A DNA stretch of 64,000 nucleotides from Brucella thiophenivorans (GTDB taxonomy: Bacteria; Pseudomonadota; Alphaproteobacteria; Rhizobiales; Rhizobiaceae): assembly GCF_002252445.1 (NCBI RefSeq), contig NZ_NNRJ01000049.1, forward strand, positions 59,249 through 123,248, given 5' to 3'. Both the position numbers and the translations under genes were made by a program. Below, piece after piece: positions 26,709 to 34,713 of the stretch (the stretch's first letter is position 1; the number at the start of each line of letters is the position of its first letter). Below the pieces are notes generated by a model. It ran no database searches and had not been told where the DNA came from. It saw only the letters and a list, made by a program, of their open reading frames with translations.

Positions 26709-27784
26709 GCGGGCTTAAGGTTTCCGTAACAGGTCGCAACGGCAAGTTCGCCATTGAGGCCAATTTTTCTGCCGGTTGGGGTGTGACAGCGCTTTTCGGT
26801 CATTCGGGCGCTGGCAAAACGACGCTGCTCAAGATGATTGCGGGTACGCTGCGCCCTGAAAGCGGACGGATCGCAGTCGGCGATTTTGTGCTTTTCGATG
26901 CGGATAAGGGCATAAATCTTCCCCCTGAGAAGCGCCGCATCGGTTATGTCTTTCAGGAAGCACGGTTATTCCCGCATATGAGTGTGAAGAGTAATCTCAC
27001 TTACGCCCGCTGGGCTGGCAGTCGTGAAAGCATCCGCAGCCTCGATGAGGTTGTTAAGCTTCTGGGCATCGATCAACTGCTTGACAGACGTCCGTCCACA
27101 CTTTCAGGTGGCGAACGTCAGCGCGTTGCCATTGGCCGGGCGCTGCTTTCTGATCCAGCACTTTTGCTGCTTGATGAACCTCTGTCGTCGCTTGATCATG
27201 CGCGCAGGCAGGAAATATTGCCCTTTATCGAGCGGCTGCGCGATGAAAGCCATGTGCCGATTGTTTATGTGAGCCATGAAATTGACGAGGTTGCGCGGCT
27301 TGCCGATGAAATCGTTCTGCTGCAGGGTGGCAAGGTGAAAGCCAGCGGCGAGGCTGCCGAGATTTTCCCGCTGATTGATGGGGACGGTGAGGGCGCTGGC
27401 GTGCTGCTTGAAGGCTCTGTTTCTGCTTATGATGAGCGCTACAAGCTTGCGGAAATCGATCTTGGTGGGACGACGTTCCAGCTAAGCGATGCCGGGCTTA
27501 AGCAGAACATGCATGTGCGTCTTCGGATTCGCGCACGCGATGTCTCCATTGCGCGCAAGGCGCCTGATGCGATCAGTATCCGCAACGTGCTGCCGGTTTC
27601 CATTGTGGCGATTGAAGCGGGAGAAGGGCCGAATGCTCATGTCGCGCTTGACTTTCAAGGGCGTCGTCTTGGTGCGCGGCTGACGCGCCGCTCGGTCGAT
27701 GATCTGGGCCTTGCCGTTGGCGATCAGGTCGTGGCGCTGGTAAAGGCTGTCTCCGTGGATCGTGCCGCAATCAGAGAAAAATGA
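26705..27784 (+). CDS. modC: Molybdate ABC transporter ATP-binding protein
   Basis: ATPase of the molybdate importer, 359 residues. Walker [12 protein letters not shown] (near residue 34), the signature LSGGERQRVAIGRAL, Walker B LLLLDEPLSSLDH and the switch His in YVSHEIDE are intact. The C-terminal 120 residues hold the molybdate-binding TOBE/MOP-type regulatory domain (VRLRIRARDVSIARKAPDAISIRNVLPVSI). Overlaps modB by ATGA. Confidence 0.95.
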   Translation: MSGLKVSVTGRNGKFAIEANFSAGWGVTALFGHSGAGKTTLLKMIAGTLRPESGRIAVGDFVLFDADKGINLPPEKRRIGYVFQEARLFPHMSVKSNLTYARWAGSRESIRSLDEVVKLLGIDQLLDRRPSTLSGGERQRVAIGRALLSDPALLLLDEPLSSLDHARRQEILPFIERLRDESHVPIVYVSHEIDEVARLADEIVLLQGGKVKASGEAAEIFPLIDGDGEGAGVLLEGSVSAYDERYKLAEIDLGGTTFQLSDAGLKQNMHVRLRIRARDVSIARKAPDAISIRNVLPVSIVAIEAGEGPNAHVALDFQGRRLGARLTRRSVDDLGLAVGDQVVALVKAVSVDRAAIREK

Positions 27785-27855
27785 AACTGAGACAATAATC
27801 CGGTTTTCGTTCTGCATCTTTTATGCTCCTTTCTCTTTTAGATGGGAGCATTGAA

Positions 27856-28533
27856 ATGACTGATTTGCGAGATTGGACGCCACGCCCGAAGCCTGAACGC
27901 AAAGTTCTTGAAGGACAATATGTCAGGCTTGAACCGATTGATGCGCAAAAGCATGGCGACGAGCTTTTTGCAGCGTCCTCCGTCAATGATGCGGATCAGC
28001 GTTTCACATGGTTGTTTGAGGTTCCGCCTGCGACGCGTGAAGCTTTTGAGCCGTGGCTCGAAAAGGTGTCTGCCAGCGAAGACCCGTTGTTTTTTGCAGT
28101 CATCGATAAAGCAACGGGCAAGGTCGCTGGCCGTCAGGCGCTGATGCGCATAGATCCGGCACATGGTGCAATCGAGATCGGAAACATCTATTGGGGACCG
28201 CTCATTTCACGCAAGCCTGCTGCAACGGAAGCGCAGTTTCTGTTTATGCAATATATTTTCGATGAGCTGGGTTATCGCCGCTACGAATGGAAGTGTAATG
28301 ATGACAATGCGCCTTCCAAGCGTGCAGCAGAGCGTTTCGGCTTTACCTTTGAAGGTATTTTCCGGCAGCATATGGTCGCCAAGGGTAAAAACCGCGACAC
28401 AGCATGGTTTTCCATCATTGATAGTGAATGGCCTGCATTAAAGAATGCCTATCAGGCATGGCTTGCGCCGGAAAATTTTGATAGTGACGGTCAGCAGATC
28501 AGGAAACTCGAGGATTTTCGCAGTGGTGGCTGA
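27856..28533 (+). CDS. GNAT acetyltransferase (RimJ/RimL type)
   Basis: 225-residue GNAT-fold N-acetyltransferase of the RimJ/RimL-like branch. EGQYVRLEPIDAQKHGDELFAA, AIEIGNIYWGPLISRKPAATEAQFLFMQYIFDELGYRRYEWKCNDDNAPSKRAAERFGFTFEGIFRQHM cover the usual acetyl-CoA and acceptor strands. The substrate is unknown; relatives acetylate proteins or small amines. The ATG at 27856 is preferred over one 11 codons upstream because GGGAG lies 9 nt before it. The last bases overlap a small membrane-protein frame. Confidence 0.85.
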   Translation: MTDLRDWTPRPKPERKVLEGQYVRLEPIDAQKHGDELFAASSVNDADQRFTWLFEVPPATREAFEPWLEKVSASEDPLFFAVIDKATGKVAGRQALMRIDPAHGAIEIGNIYWGPLISRKPAATEAQFLFMQYIFDELGYRRYEWKCNDDNAPSKRAAERFGFTFEGIFRQHMVAKGKNRDTAWFSIIDSEWPALKNAYQAWLAPENFDSDGQQIRKLEDFRSGG

Positions 28534-28849
28534 ACCGAAAAAAAACAATCCGGCATTAGATCGCCGTGCGTCCTATCGGACGCACAAAGGACGATCTAAC
28601 GGATTGATTGAGCATCGGAGTAACCGAAAACCGGAATCCACTTTTCGGTCCGATGCTCTAGCCGCAGCCGTCATTATGATCGGCTTCGGCCTGCTGGCTT
28701 TTTATTTGCCGAACATTATGCTCGCTCTTGGTGAGCGTTCACATGTTGCCGCAGCCATTTTTGGCTTACTCTTTGTCTTGAGTTTTTTCGCAATTTTCTG
28801 GTTGCGTGCGCGCTACCAGAAGAAATCTAATAACTCAAAGCAGCGCTGA
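28523..28849 (+). CDS. Small two-helix membrane protein with an embedded repeat
   Basis: 108-residue frame starting at a GTG (28523 or 28526) 9 nt after GAGG and overlapping the upstream acetyltransferase. Residues 1-11 are hydrophilic. Residues about 12-46 are encoded by repeat copy C and are basic and Ser/Arg-rich. Residues 47-98 form two hydrophobic helices (LAAAVIMIGFGLLAFYLPNIML and HVAAAIFGLLFVLSFFAIFWL), followed by a basic tail. I do not recognise a named family. The membrane part looks genuine; whether the repeat-derived segment is translated is uncertain, but the frame stays open through it. Its end overlaps the convergent NicO gene by 23 bp. Confidence 0.6.
   Translation: MVAEPKKNNPALDRRASYRTHKGRSNGLIEHRSNRKPESTFRSDALAAAVIMIGFGLLAFYLPNIMLALGERSHVAAAIFGLLFVLSFFAIFWLRARYQKKSNNSKQR
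28557..28660 (+). repeat. Bipartite palindromic repeat, copy C (inside a reading frame)
   Basis: Half 1 (TAGATCG...CGATCTA, with inner GTGCGTCC/GGACGCAC) and half 2 (GAGCATCGG...CCGATGCTC around AACCGAAAACCGGAATCCAC) repeat the architecture of the other copies with a diverged stem sequence. The compensating changes in the arms keep the hairpins paired. The copy falls within the small membrane-protein frame. Confidence 0.8.
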
Positions 28850-29927
28850 GCAATAATGCGCCGGTAAGCGCGATAAACAGCGCTGCCGCAACTTCAATTC
28901 CAGCTTTCAGTCTGCCGGATGCCGCATTGTGGCCCGCAATGCGCAAGGCTGTGTTCTTTGCGGTGACGGCAAGGGTTGCGAGTGCTGCAACGGTTATGAA
29001 TGTGCCAAAGGCCATTGCGAAAGTTGAAAGCAAGCCGCCGAGCAAAATGCCGTTCAGCAGCGAAAATGTCAGTACAATCAATGCACCAGAGCAGGGGCGA
29101 AGGCCAACTGACAGAATTGCGGACCAGGCTGTTTTCCAGTTGAAATCCTCGCCGAGCGTCGATGGATCAGCAATATGGGCGTTTCCGCAATCAGCGCAGA
29201 TATCGCCCTCGCCGATAAATACGTGATCGGCTGTCGCATTGGAAGGCTTGTAGTTGAGTTTAACCGTGTTGCTGGTGCCGAGCGCACGCGTGCTTTGCGA
29301 AACGCTGCCCTGCCATGCTGGGCCGCTGGCCATTGCTGTTTGAGGCGCTGCTGCAAAAAGCGGGCTTGTCGGGGACGGTTTAGTGCTGTCGCGCTTTTTG
29401 AACAGAAGTGGCAGCTTGCGTGTAAGAAGCCATAGGCCGAAAAACAGCACCAGCGCAAAGCTTGCTATTTCCATATAGCGCGCTGTCTGGTTCATCGAAA
29501 TGCCAGTGCCGCGCAGCACGAGCCATGCAAGCCCGACCACGATAATCGCAACAATTGCCTGCAACATCGAAGACACGAAAGACAGCATGATCCCGCGCTT
29601 GAGCGCCGTTTCATTGGCAATCATATAAGACGAAATCACCGCCTTGCCATGACCCGGACCAGCAGCATGGAAAATGCCGTAAATGAATGAAAGGCTGACC
29701 AATACGGAGGCATGCCATGGGTCGTCGCGCATTGCTCTTAATGCGTTCGTCATGGCGAGATAGAATGTGCGCTGCTGTTCGTTCATCCAGAGAATGATGT
29801 GGGCAAACGGTCCGGTTGGCTTCATGGCAACTTCATTGGCACCGATACCCAGCGATGATTGCGCCAATGCATTGGCGGCGACCGTCACAAGGATAGCTGT
29901 GAGAATGAAACGGACCGTATTTTTCAT
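28827..29927 (-). CDS. NicO-family nickel/cobalt transporter
   Basis: Integral membrane Ni/Co transporter (NicO/RcnA-like, PF03824), 366 residues with an N-terminal signal-like helix and about six to seven further helices. GIFHAAGPGHGKAVISSYM is the conserved metal-path motif, with His residues. A cytoplasmic loop of about 80 residues holds the CADCGNAH cysteine/histidine cluster. SVGLRPCSGALIVLTFSLLNG is the second family block. Direction (uptake or efflux) cannot be read from sequence. Its periplasmic DUF1007 partner lies 8 bp upstream, an established pairing. Confidence 0.88.
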   Translation of the reverse strand: MKNTVRFILTAILVTVAANALAQSSLGIGANEVAMKPTGPFAHIILWMNEQQRTFYLAMTNALRAMRDDPWHASVLVSLSFIYGIFHAAGPGHGKAVISSYMIANETALKRGIMLSFVSSMLQAIVAIIVVGLAWLVLRGTGISMNQTARYMEIASFALVLFFGLWLLTRKLPLLFKKRDSTKPSPTSPLFAAAPQTAMASGPAWQGSVSQSTRALGTSNTVKLNYKPSNATADHVFIGEGDICADCGNAHIADPSTLGEDFNWKTAWSAILSVGLRPCSGALIVLTFSLLNGILLGGLLSTFAMAFGTFITVAALATLAVTAKNTALRIAGHNAASGRLKAGIEVAAALFIALTGALLLSAALSY

Positions 29928-29935
29928 AAATCTGT

Positions 29936-30616
29936 CTATCCTTTTGCAGCGCAGTCTATTTCAAGGCGAGTGGCGAAAATCTTCGACATATCTGTCCCGG
30001 CAGGATCGTTAAAAAAGGCATCCGTTAAGCTACCCTGGTTCTGGGCGATTGCTTCATCGGGGTTTGGACGAACGACTTTCGATGTGCACCCTGCAGGCAG
30101 TCCTTTAACCACCAGCTCATTGTCGCTCACATAGTCGATAGCTGTGTAAAAGGTCGGATCGTAAACCCCGAAACTGACCTTGTGTCCGGGTTCAAGCTTC
30201 AGTGGCTTTTCAGGCTTACTAGTAAAAACGATCATCAGATGGTTGTCAGAGAAGTCGGCTGCCAGATCTTTCGGACGTGCCATTTTCAAATCTTTGCCAT
30301 CGGCAAGCACGGTTTGAAAGTATTTAAATTCGGCGATGGAGCTGTTGATGACATGGCCAAGATCAATCAGCTCGTTTTTGTCGAGCTGCAAATCCCCGTT
30401 TTTGTCGAACTCCATTAGAACCGTGGATGAAAATACATCGTCGAAGCGCCAGATATGAGCGAGCTTTTCCACAGTTCCATCGGGAGCAATTGATACCTCA
30501 AGCCGAGCATCAGCAAAGACATGCGGATGTGCCTGTACACTCACGGGCGTAAGGATTGCGGCCAGTGTTATGGCGAGGCCCAGACGGCTTTTGAGCCATG
30601 ATGGCAAATCAAGCAT
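29936..30616 (-). CDS. DUF1007 periplasmic protein with an EF-hand-like loop
   Basis: 226-residue exported protein of the DUF1007 family, the usual partner of NicO transporters. The signal peptide (LGLAITLAAILTPVSVQA) would leave a mature start rich in histidine (HPHVFADARLEV). Residues 71-82 (DKNGDLQLDKNE) fit the canonical EF-hand loop D-x-N-x-D-x3-D-x2-E, suggesting Ca2+ or another divalent ion is bound. It probably delivers or senses metal for the transporter. The ATG at 30616 is chosen as the start of the signal peptide; an upstream in-frame start 16 codons earlier would spoil it. Confidence 0.82.
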   Translation of the reverse strand: MLDLPSWLKSRLGLAITLAAILTPVSVQAHPHVFADARLEVSIAPDGTVEKLAHIWRFDDVFSSTVLMEFDKNGDLQLDKNELIDLGHVINSSIAEFKYFQTVLADGKDLKMARPKDLAADFSDNHLMIVFTSKPEKPLKLEPGHKVSFGVYDPTFYTAIDYVSDNELVVKGLPAGCTSKVVRPNPDEAIAQNQGSLTDAFFNDPAGTDMSKIFATRLEIDCAAKG

Positions 30617-30700
30617 GAATTGTTCCGTAATTTCATATGCAAGGCATAGCCGCGAAGGCGGCAAAAGTGGGACGATGCACCGTCTTTATACCATTATCTT

Positions 30701-31615
30701 TTACAGTTTTGCGTCTTCGCGCAGTTCCCGATCCTTGAACCACTGCGCCAGAAAGTCGACAAGTGCTCGAATTTTGGCGGGAAGATAACGGCGATGCGGG
30801 TAAACAGCGTAAATGCCGCCATCTCTGACGATAAATTCATCAAGGCACGGGATGAGCCTGCCGCGCTCGATCTCTTCTTCGGCAATGAAAGCGGGCAGGG
30901 TGCAAAAGCCAAGTCCGGCAATAGCAGCGGTTTTGGTCGCAACAGGGCTGTTGACTTCAATTGGTCCGTTGACCGTTACCGTCATCATTGAACCATCGGT
31001 ATTGCGGAAATGCCAGTTGTTGCGCGAGCGAGCATTGGTATCAATGATGCACGGTTTGTCAGCAAGATCTTCGGGGCGTTCTGGTTTGCCAACGCGTGCG
31101 ATGAGCTCTGGCGCGCCGCAGAGTATTGAATGGAAAGGTGAGAGTCGTTTGGCGATCAAAGAGGAATCCTGCAAGCGCGTGATGCGGATTGCAAGGTCGA
31201 AGCCTTCTTCCACCATATCGACGAAGCGATCATCCAGCCGCACATCGAGCACGATTTCGGGGTGCGCAAGACAGAAATCGATAAGCGATTGTCCGATCAC
31301 CGCATCGGCAAAAGTGCGCGGCGCTGAAAGTTTTATACGCCCGCGTGCGTCGGAACTGGTTTCGCTGACAGCATCCTGAAGTGCATCAATCTCGCGGATA
31401 ATTTCGATTGCGCGATGATAATAGGTGTGACCGGCTTCGGTTAGAGAAAACTGGCGTGTGGTGCGATTGAGAAGCCGCGCGCCGAGTTCATCTTCCAGTT
31501 CGCGCACATATTTGGAAAGCAGCGCTTTGGAACGCCCGATTTTTCGGGCTGCGGCTGAAAAGCCTTCCGCTTCCACCACGTCAATAAATGCACGCATGCG
31601 TGTGAGGGTGTCCAT
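30701..31615 (-). CDS. LysR-family transcriptional regulator
   Basis: 304-residue LTTR. The N-terminal winged HTH is clear (MRAFIDVVEAEGFSAAARKIGRSKALLSKYVRELEDELGARLLNRTTRQFSLTEAG), followed by a linker helix and the periplasmic-binding-like effector domain (GRIKLSAPRTFADAVIG to the C-terminus). It lies 3 bp downstream of the amidase gene in the same direction, so it is probably co-transcribed, unlike the usual divergent LTTR arrangement. Its targets are not evident; the amidase is a candidate. Confidence 0.92.
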   Translation of the reverse strand: MDTLTRMRAFIDVVEAEGFSAAARKIGRSKALLSKYVRELEDELGARLLNRTTRQFSLTEAGHTYYHRAIEIIREIDALQDAVSETSSDARGRIKLSAPRTFADAVIGQSLIDFCLAHPEIVLDVRLDDRFVDMVEEGFDLAIRITRLQDSSLIAKRLSPFHSILCGAPELIARVGKPERPEDLADKPCIIDTNARSRNNWHFRNTDGSMMTVTVNGPIEVNSPVATKTAAIAGLGFCTLPAFIAEEEIERGRLIPCLDEFIVRDGGIYAVYPHRRYLPAKIRALVDFLAQWFKDRELREDAKL

Positions 31616-31618
31616 AGC

Positions 31619-32824
31619 TCAGCCTTGTGTCTTTGTGAGGAGTGTCTTGGTGAGGATATTTTTCGCGAGGGTGATTAGTGCACGGTCACTGCCGCGTGGC
31701 CCGATGAAAGAAATGCCCATGGGCGCATTATGGACTGTTCCAAGCGGGAGTGTGATTTGCGGAAGACCCGAAAGGACAGCAAGGCAAAGTAGCCGCAACG
31801 CCTGTTCGCGATAGGCTTGTAAGGTCTCGAAAGGTTCATTGGCGAGAGGCGCTGCACCGGGTACGGTTGGCAGTACAAGAACCGCATTGTCGCCGATGAT
31901 TGTTTCCAATTCGAGGCTGAAGCGGGCGCGGCGGCTGCGATGATGGGCAACGGCTTCATTCGTGATCGCTGCTCCGTAAGCAAAGCGATCTGCCACGCCG
32001 GAACCCAGATTGCGTTCGCCCGATGAAATCCATGCACCATGGCTGGCCCATGCTTCTGCACCCTGTATCTGGCGGAAGGTGAGATAAAGTTCATCAATGG
32101 ATAGTGTAGACTGACTTGACGCTTTGATACTTGCAAAATGTGGACGCACGGCGGTAAACATCGCACGATAGGTGTCGGTTTCCTCATGGCCGAGCAGTAA
32201 ATGCTCCAGAAGAGGCGTATAAAGAAGCTGCGAAAAGGCAAAGCTCTCTTTGTCCTCGCCAAGCAGAATTTCGCCCACCTTTTCATAAAGATCGATGTCG
32301 CGTGCAAACCAGCCGATTGTATCAAGAGATGGTGCAAGCGGCATAATACCTTCAAGCGGAATACGGCCATGCGTGGTGCGCAAGCCGATCAACCCGCAGA
32401 AACTGGCGGGCGCACGGATCGAACCACCTGTATCCGAACCAAGTGCTATGTCGGCAAGCCTGCCTGCAACAGCCGCTGCCGAACCCGACGATGATCCGCC
32501 GGTGACGCGGTCAGGCGCGGAAGGGTTGATCGGATGCGAGTAATGCGCGTTCTGACCCATGAGCGAGAATGCCAGCTCGTCTGTCTGCGTCTTTCCGATG
32601 AATTTGCTACCTGCTGCGAGAAGTTTTTCGACCGCTGGAGCTGATTTATTAGCAACAGGTGATTCGGCCAAAATTTGTGGATTTCCGCAGCCGGTTTTCA
32701 TGCCTGCCACGTCATAAATGTCTTTGATTGCCAAAGTTGCGCCTTCAAGCTGGCTTCGGACCGAATAAGGCGGGGCATTTTCCGCTTTTGCGATGAAGGC
32801 GTTGAAGGTATCAAGGCTGGTCAT
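31619..32824 (-). CDS. Amidase signature family enzyme
   Basis: 401-residue Ser-cisSer-Lys hydrolase. Catalytic residues are Lys34 (LAIKDIYDV), the cis-Ser near 112 (TGGSSSGSAAAV) and nucleophile Ser135 (LGSDTGGSIRAPASF). The protein is shorter than GatA (about 480) and there is no gatB/gatC nearby, so it is a catabolic or detoxifying amidase, not the tRNA amidotransferase. Substrate unknown. Shares an operon with the LysR gene. Confidence 0.9.
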   Translation of the reverse strand: MTSLDTFNAFIAKAENAPPYSVRSQLEGATLAIKDIYDVAGMKTGCGNPQILAESPVANKSAPAVEKLLAAGSKFIGKTQTDELAFSLMGQNAHYSHPINPSAPDRVTGGSSSGSAAAVAGRLADIALGSDTGGSIRAPASFCGLIGLRTTHGRIPLEGIMPLAPSLDTIGWFARDIDLYEKVGEILLGEDKESFAFSQLLYTPLLEHLLLGHEETDTYRAMFTAVRPHFASIKASSQSTLSIDELYLTFRQIQGAEAWASHGAWISSGERNLGSGVADRFAYGAAITNEAVAHHRSRRARFSLELETIIGDNAVLVLPTVPGAAPLANEPFETLQAYREQALRLLCLAVLSGLPQITLPLGTVHNAPMGISFIGPRGSDRALITLAKNILTKTLLTKTQG

Positions 32825-32972
32825 TGTTCACGACTTGCTGCAGGAATTGGCATTTATGGTTAAGGAAAAGGAATTTTTCCCGGAAGATTGTTTCACTAAT
32901 GTTGAACAATGGCAAGCTGACGGATCGTATTCAAAGCCTTAAAAATTATTTTTGCGCAGCCGATATTTGTCA

Positions 32973-33000
32973 TTGAATCAACACATCTTTGAGATTATAT
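32973..33000 (+). promoter_or_regulatory. Candidate sigma-70 promoter for the ornithine decarboxylase leader
   Basis: TTGAAT (32973-32978) and TTATAT (32995-33000) are separated by 16 bp. The predicted start near 33007 falls just before the first stem of the leader. Assigned by motif and position only. Confidence 0.5.
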
Positions 33001-33006
33001 CGCCCT

Positions 33007-33485
33007 TGCCCAAAGTCGCACGTGCCTGTGGGTGTCCGCCGATCCTCGAATGGTGAGGAATTCGGTATGGTACCTGGACCTAACCGCTCCAGTTGATCTG
33101 TAGGCCAACCGCCAGATCAAGGACATCTTGAAGCAACGACGGTGCGGGCCTTTCTAGTGTCTTTCGGCTGTCCAAAAGCCGGAATTACTGAAGAGGCACA
33201 CCTTCATTGCCAGAAGTGCGGATGCGGTTCCCCAATTCCAATCCAAGGCAGACAAAGCGGAGTAACGCGGGTTTAGCGTTGTTCCATCGCCGCATGAGTT
33301 TTCGCGTGACATCAGCATCTCCAAAGGCTGTCCTCACCGTGGATGCGCTTATGCTTACTTTGTCTCTTAGAGAATTTCTTGGCCCATGGTGGGCTTGGTC
33401 ATATTCCCTAAGTGTTTTTTCTGCGCAATTCCGCAAAGGGATTGCGCTCTAGATGCGGCCAATCAAGCCGCGCGGGAGAACGACC
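33007..33485 (+). ncRNA. speF-type cis-regulatory leader RNA
   Basis: About 480 nt of 5' leader before an ornithine decarboxylase gene, the position of the alphaproteobacterial speF RNA motif (Rfam family 'speF'). Stems read directly from the sequence: CCTC/GAGG within 33040-33062, TTGATCTG with CAGATCAA (about 33093-33121), TTCGGCT with AGCCGGAA (about 33164-33183), and a long-range pairing of CGCAC (33018) with GTGCG (33142). The element probably controls decarboxylase expression in response to polyamines or ornithine, but the ligand is not established to my knowledge. Exact borders need a covariance search. Confidence 0.75.
33222..33452 (+). CDS. Possible leader peptide inside the speF-type leader
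   Basis: 76-codon frame from an ATG at 33222 (or a TTG at 33207) to a TAG 33 nt before the ornithine decarboxylase start. The peptide is basic (NPRQTKRSN, FHRRMSFRV), then hydrophobic (LREFLGPWWAWSYSLSVF). The ribosome site is weak. Enteric speF genes have an arginine-rich regulatory uORF; this may be an analogue or merely an open stretch of structured RNA. Speculative. Confidence 0.25.
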   Translation: MRFPNSNPRQTKRSNAGLALFHRRMSFRVTSASPKAVLTVDALMLTLSLREFLGPWWAWSYSLSVFSAQFRKGIAL

Positions 33486-34619
33486 ATGGCAACACAGCGT
33501 ATTATTGATTTCCTCAACACCCGCCGCCCAGATGGCCCTTGCCTCGTGGTCGACACGGATGTCGTGCGCGAAAACTATCAGAATTTTGAAAAGGCATTGC
33601 CTTACTCGCGCATTTTTTATGCTGTGAAGGCAAATCCTGCGCCGGAAGTCCTGCGTCTTCTGGCTTCCCTTGGCTCGTGCTTCGATACGGCATCGGTTGC
33701 CGAAATAGAAATGGCACTGGAAGCCGGTGCAACGCCAAACCGCATTTCTTATGGCAACACCATCAAGAAAGAACGCGATATTGTGCGTGCTTTCGAACTT
33801 GGCATTCGCCTCTATGCGGTTGATTGCGTTGAAGAAGTCGAAAAAGTTGCGCGTGCTGCTCCTGGCAGCCGCGTGTTCTGCCGCGTGCTGACCGACGGTG
33901 AAGGTGCTGAATGGCCGTTGTCGCGCAAGTTTGGCTGCGTGCCTGCCATGGCAATTGACGTGCTGCGTCATGCAAAGGCACTGGGCCTCGACTCCTACGG
34001 TGTGTCGTTCCATGTCGGCTCGCAGCAGACGGACCTCACCGCATGGGATCGCGCATTGAGCGATGCCGCATCGGTATTCCGCACACTTGCTGACGAAGGC
34101 ATTGTTCTGCGCATGGTCAATATGGGCGGCGGTTTTCCAACCCGTTACCTCAAGGATGTACCAACCGCTCAGGCTTACGGCATGGCGATTTTCGATGCGC
34201 TTTCAAAGCATTTCGGCAACCGCATTCCAGAAACCATCATTGAGCCGGGTCGCGGCATGGTTGGTAATGCAGGCGTGATCAAGACCGAAGTGGTTCTGGT
34301 TTCGCGTAAGTCGGACAACGACAATGTGCGTTGGGTTTACCTCGACATTGGCAAATTCGGTGGTCTGGCCGAAACCATGGATGAGGCGATCCGCTACCAG
34401 ATCGTGACCCCACGTGACGGCGGTGAAACCGAGCCGTGTGTGTTGGCTGGCCCAACCTGTGACAGTGCGGACGTTATGTATGAAAAGACGCCTTATCCGT
34501 TGCCAGTGTCGCTGACCATCGGTGATGAAGTCCTCATCGAAGGCACGGGCGCTTACACCACCACCTATTCGGCGGTGGCGTTCAACGGGTTCGAACCGCT
34601 CCGATCATACGTCATCTGA
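33486..34619 (+). CDS. Ornithine/lysine decarboxylase (fold type III, PLP)
   Basis: Eukaryotic-type group IV decarboxylase of 377 residues that makes putrescine from ornithine (or cadaverine from lysine) in the cytoplasm. PLP-binding Lys48 is in FYAVKANPAPEVL. CFDTASVAEIEMAL, SFHVGSQQTD, VNMGGGFPTRY, EPGRGMVGNAG and the dimer-interface Cys325 in GPTCDSADVM are all intact. The start at 33486 has GGGAG about 8 nt upstream; an ATG 11 codons earlier lies in the leader. Regulation is probably by the leader RNA. Confidence 0.93.
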   Translation: MATQRIIDFLNTRRPDGPCLVVDTDVVRENYQNFEKALPYSRIFYAVKANPAPEVLRLLASLGSCFDTASVAEIEMALEAGATPNRISYGNTIKKERDIVRAFELGIRLYAVDCVEEVEKVARAAPGSRVFCRVLTDGEGAEWPLSRKFGCVPAMAIDVLRHAKALGLDSYGVSFHVGSQQTDLTAWDRALSDAASVFRTLADEGIVLRMVNMGGGFPTRYLKDVPTAQAYGMAIFDALSKHFGNRIPETIIEPGRGMVGNAGVIKTEVVLVSRKSDNDNVRWVYLDIGKFGGLAETMDEAIRYQIVTPRDGGETEPCVLAGPTCDSADVMYEKTPYPLPVSLTIGDEVLIEGTGAYTTTYSAVAFNGFEPLRSYVI

Positions 34620-34713
34620 TCTTTTAGGTTTTAACCTAGAGATCCTCTCAATCTGCCCGGTGCTGAAAAGTGCTGGGCAGGATGTGCGGCTACCCATTTT
34701 GGGGTGAGATGTC

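Larger units (their letters stand above)
32825..33485. other. 661-bp region holding a promoter and a long structured leader
   Basis: The first 150 bp after the amidase start are AT-rich promoter DNA serving both directions. From about 33007 the sequence becomes a succession of strong stem-loops that run to the ornithine decarboxylase ribosome site. A 76-codon open frame lies within the second half (33222-33452). See the separate entries. Confidence 0.7.

Noticed and set aside
31619..32824. Amidase as GatA of the glutamyl-tRNA amidotransferase
   Set aside because: It is about 80 residues too short and has no gatB or gatC neighbour; it fits a stand-alone amidase paired with a LysR gene.
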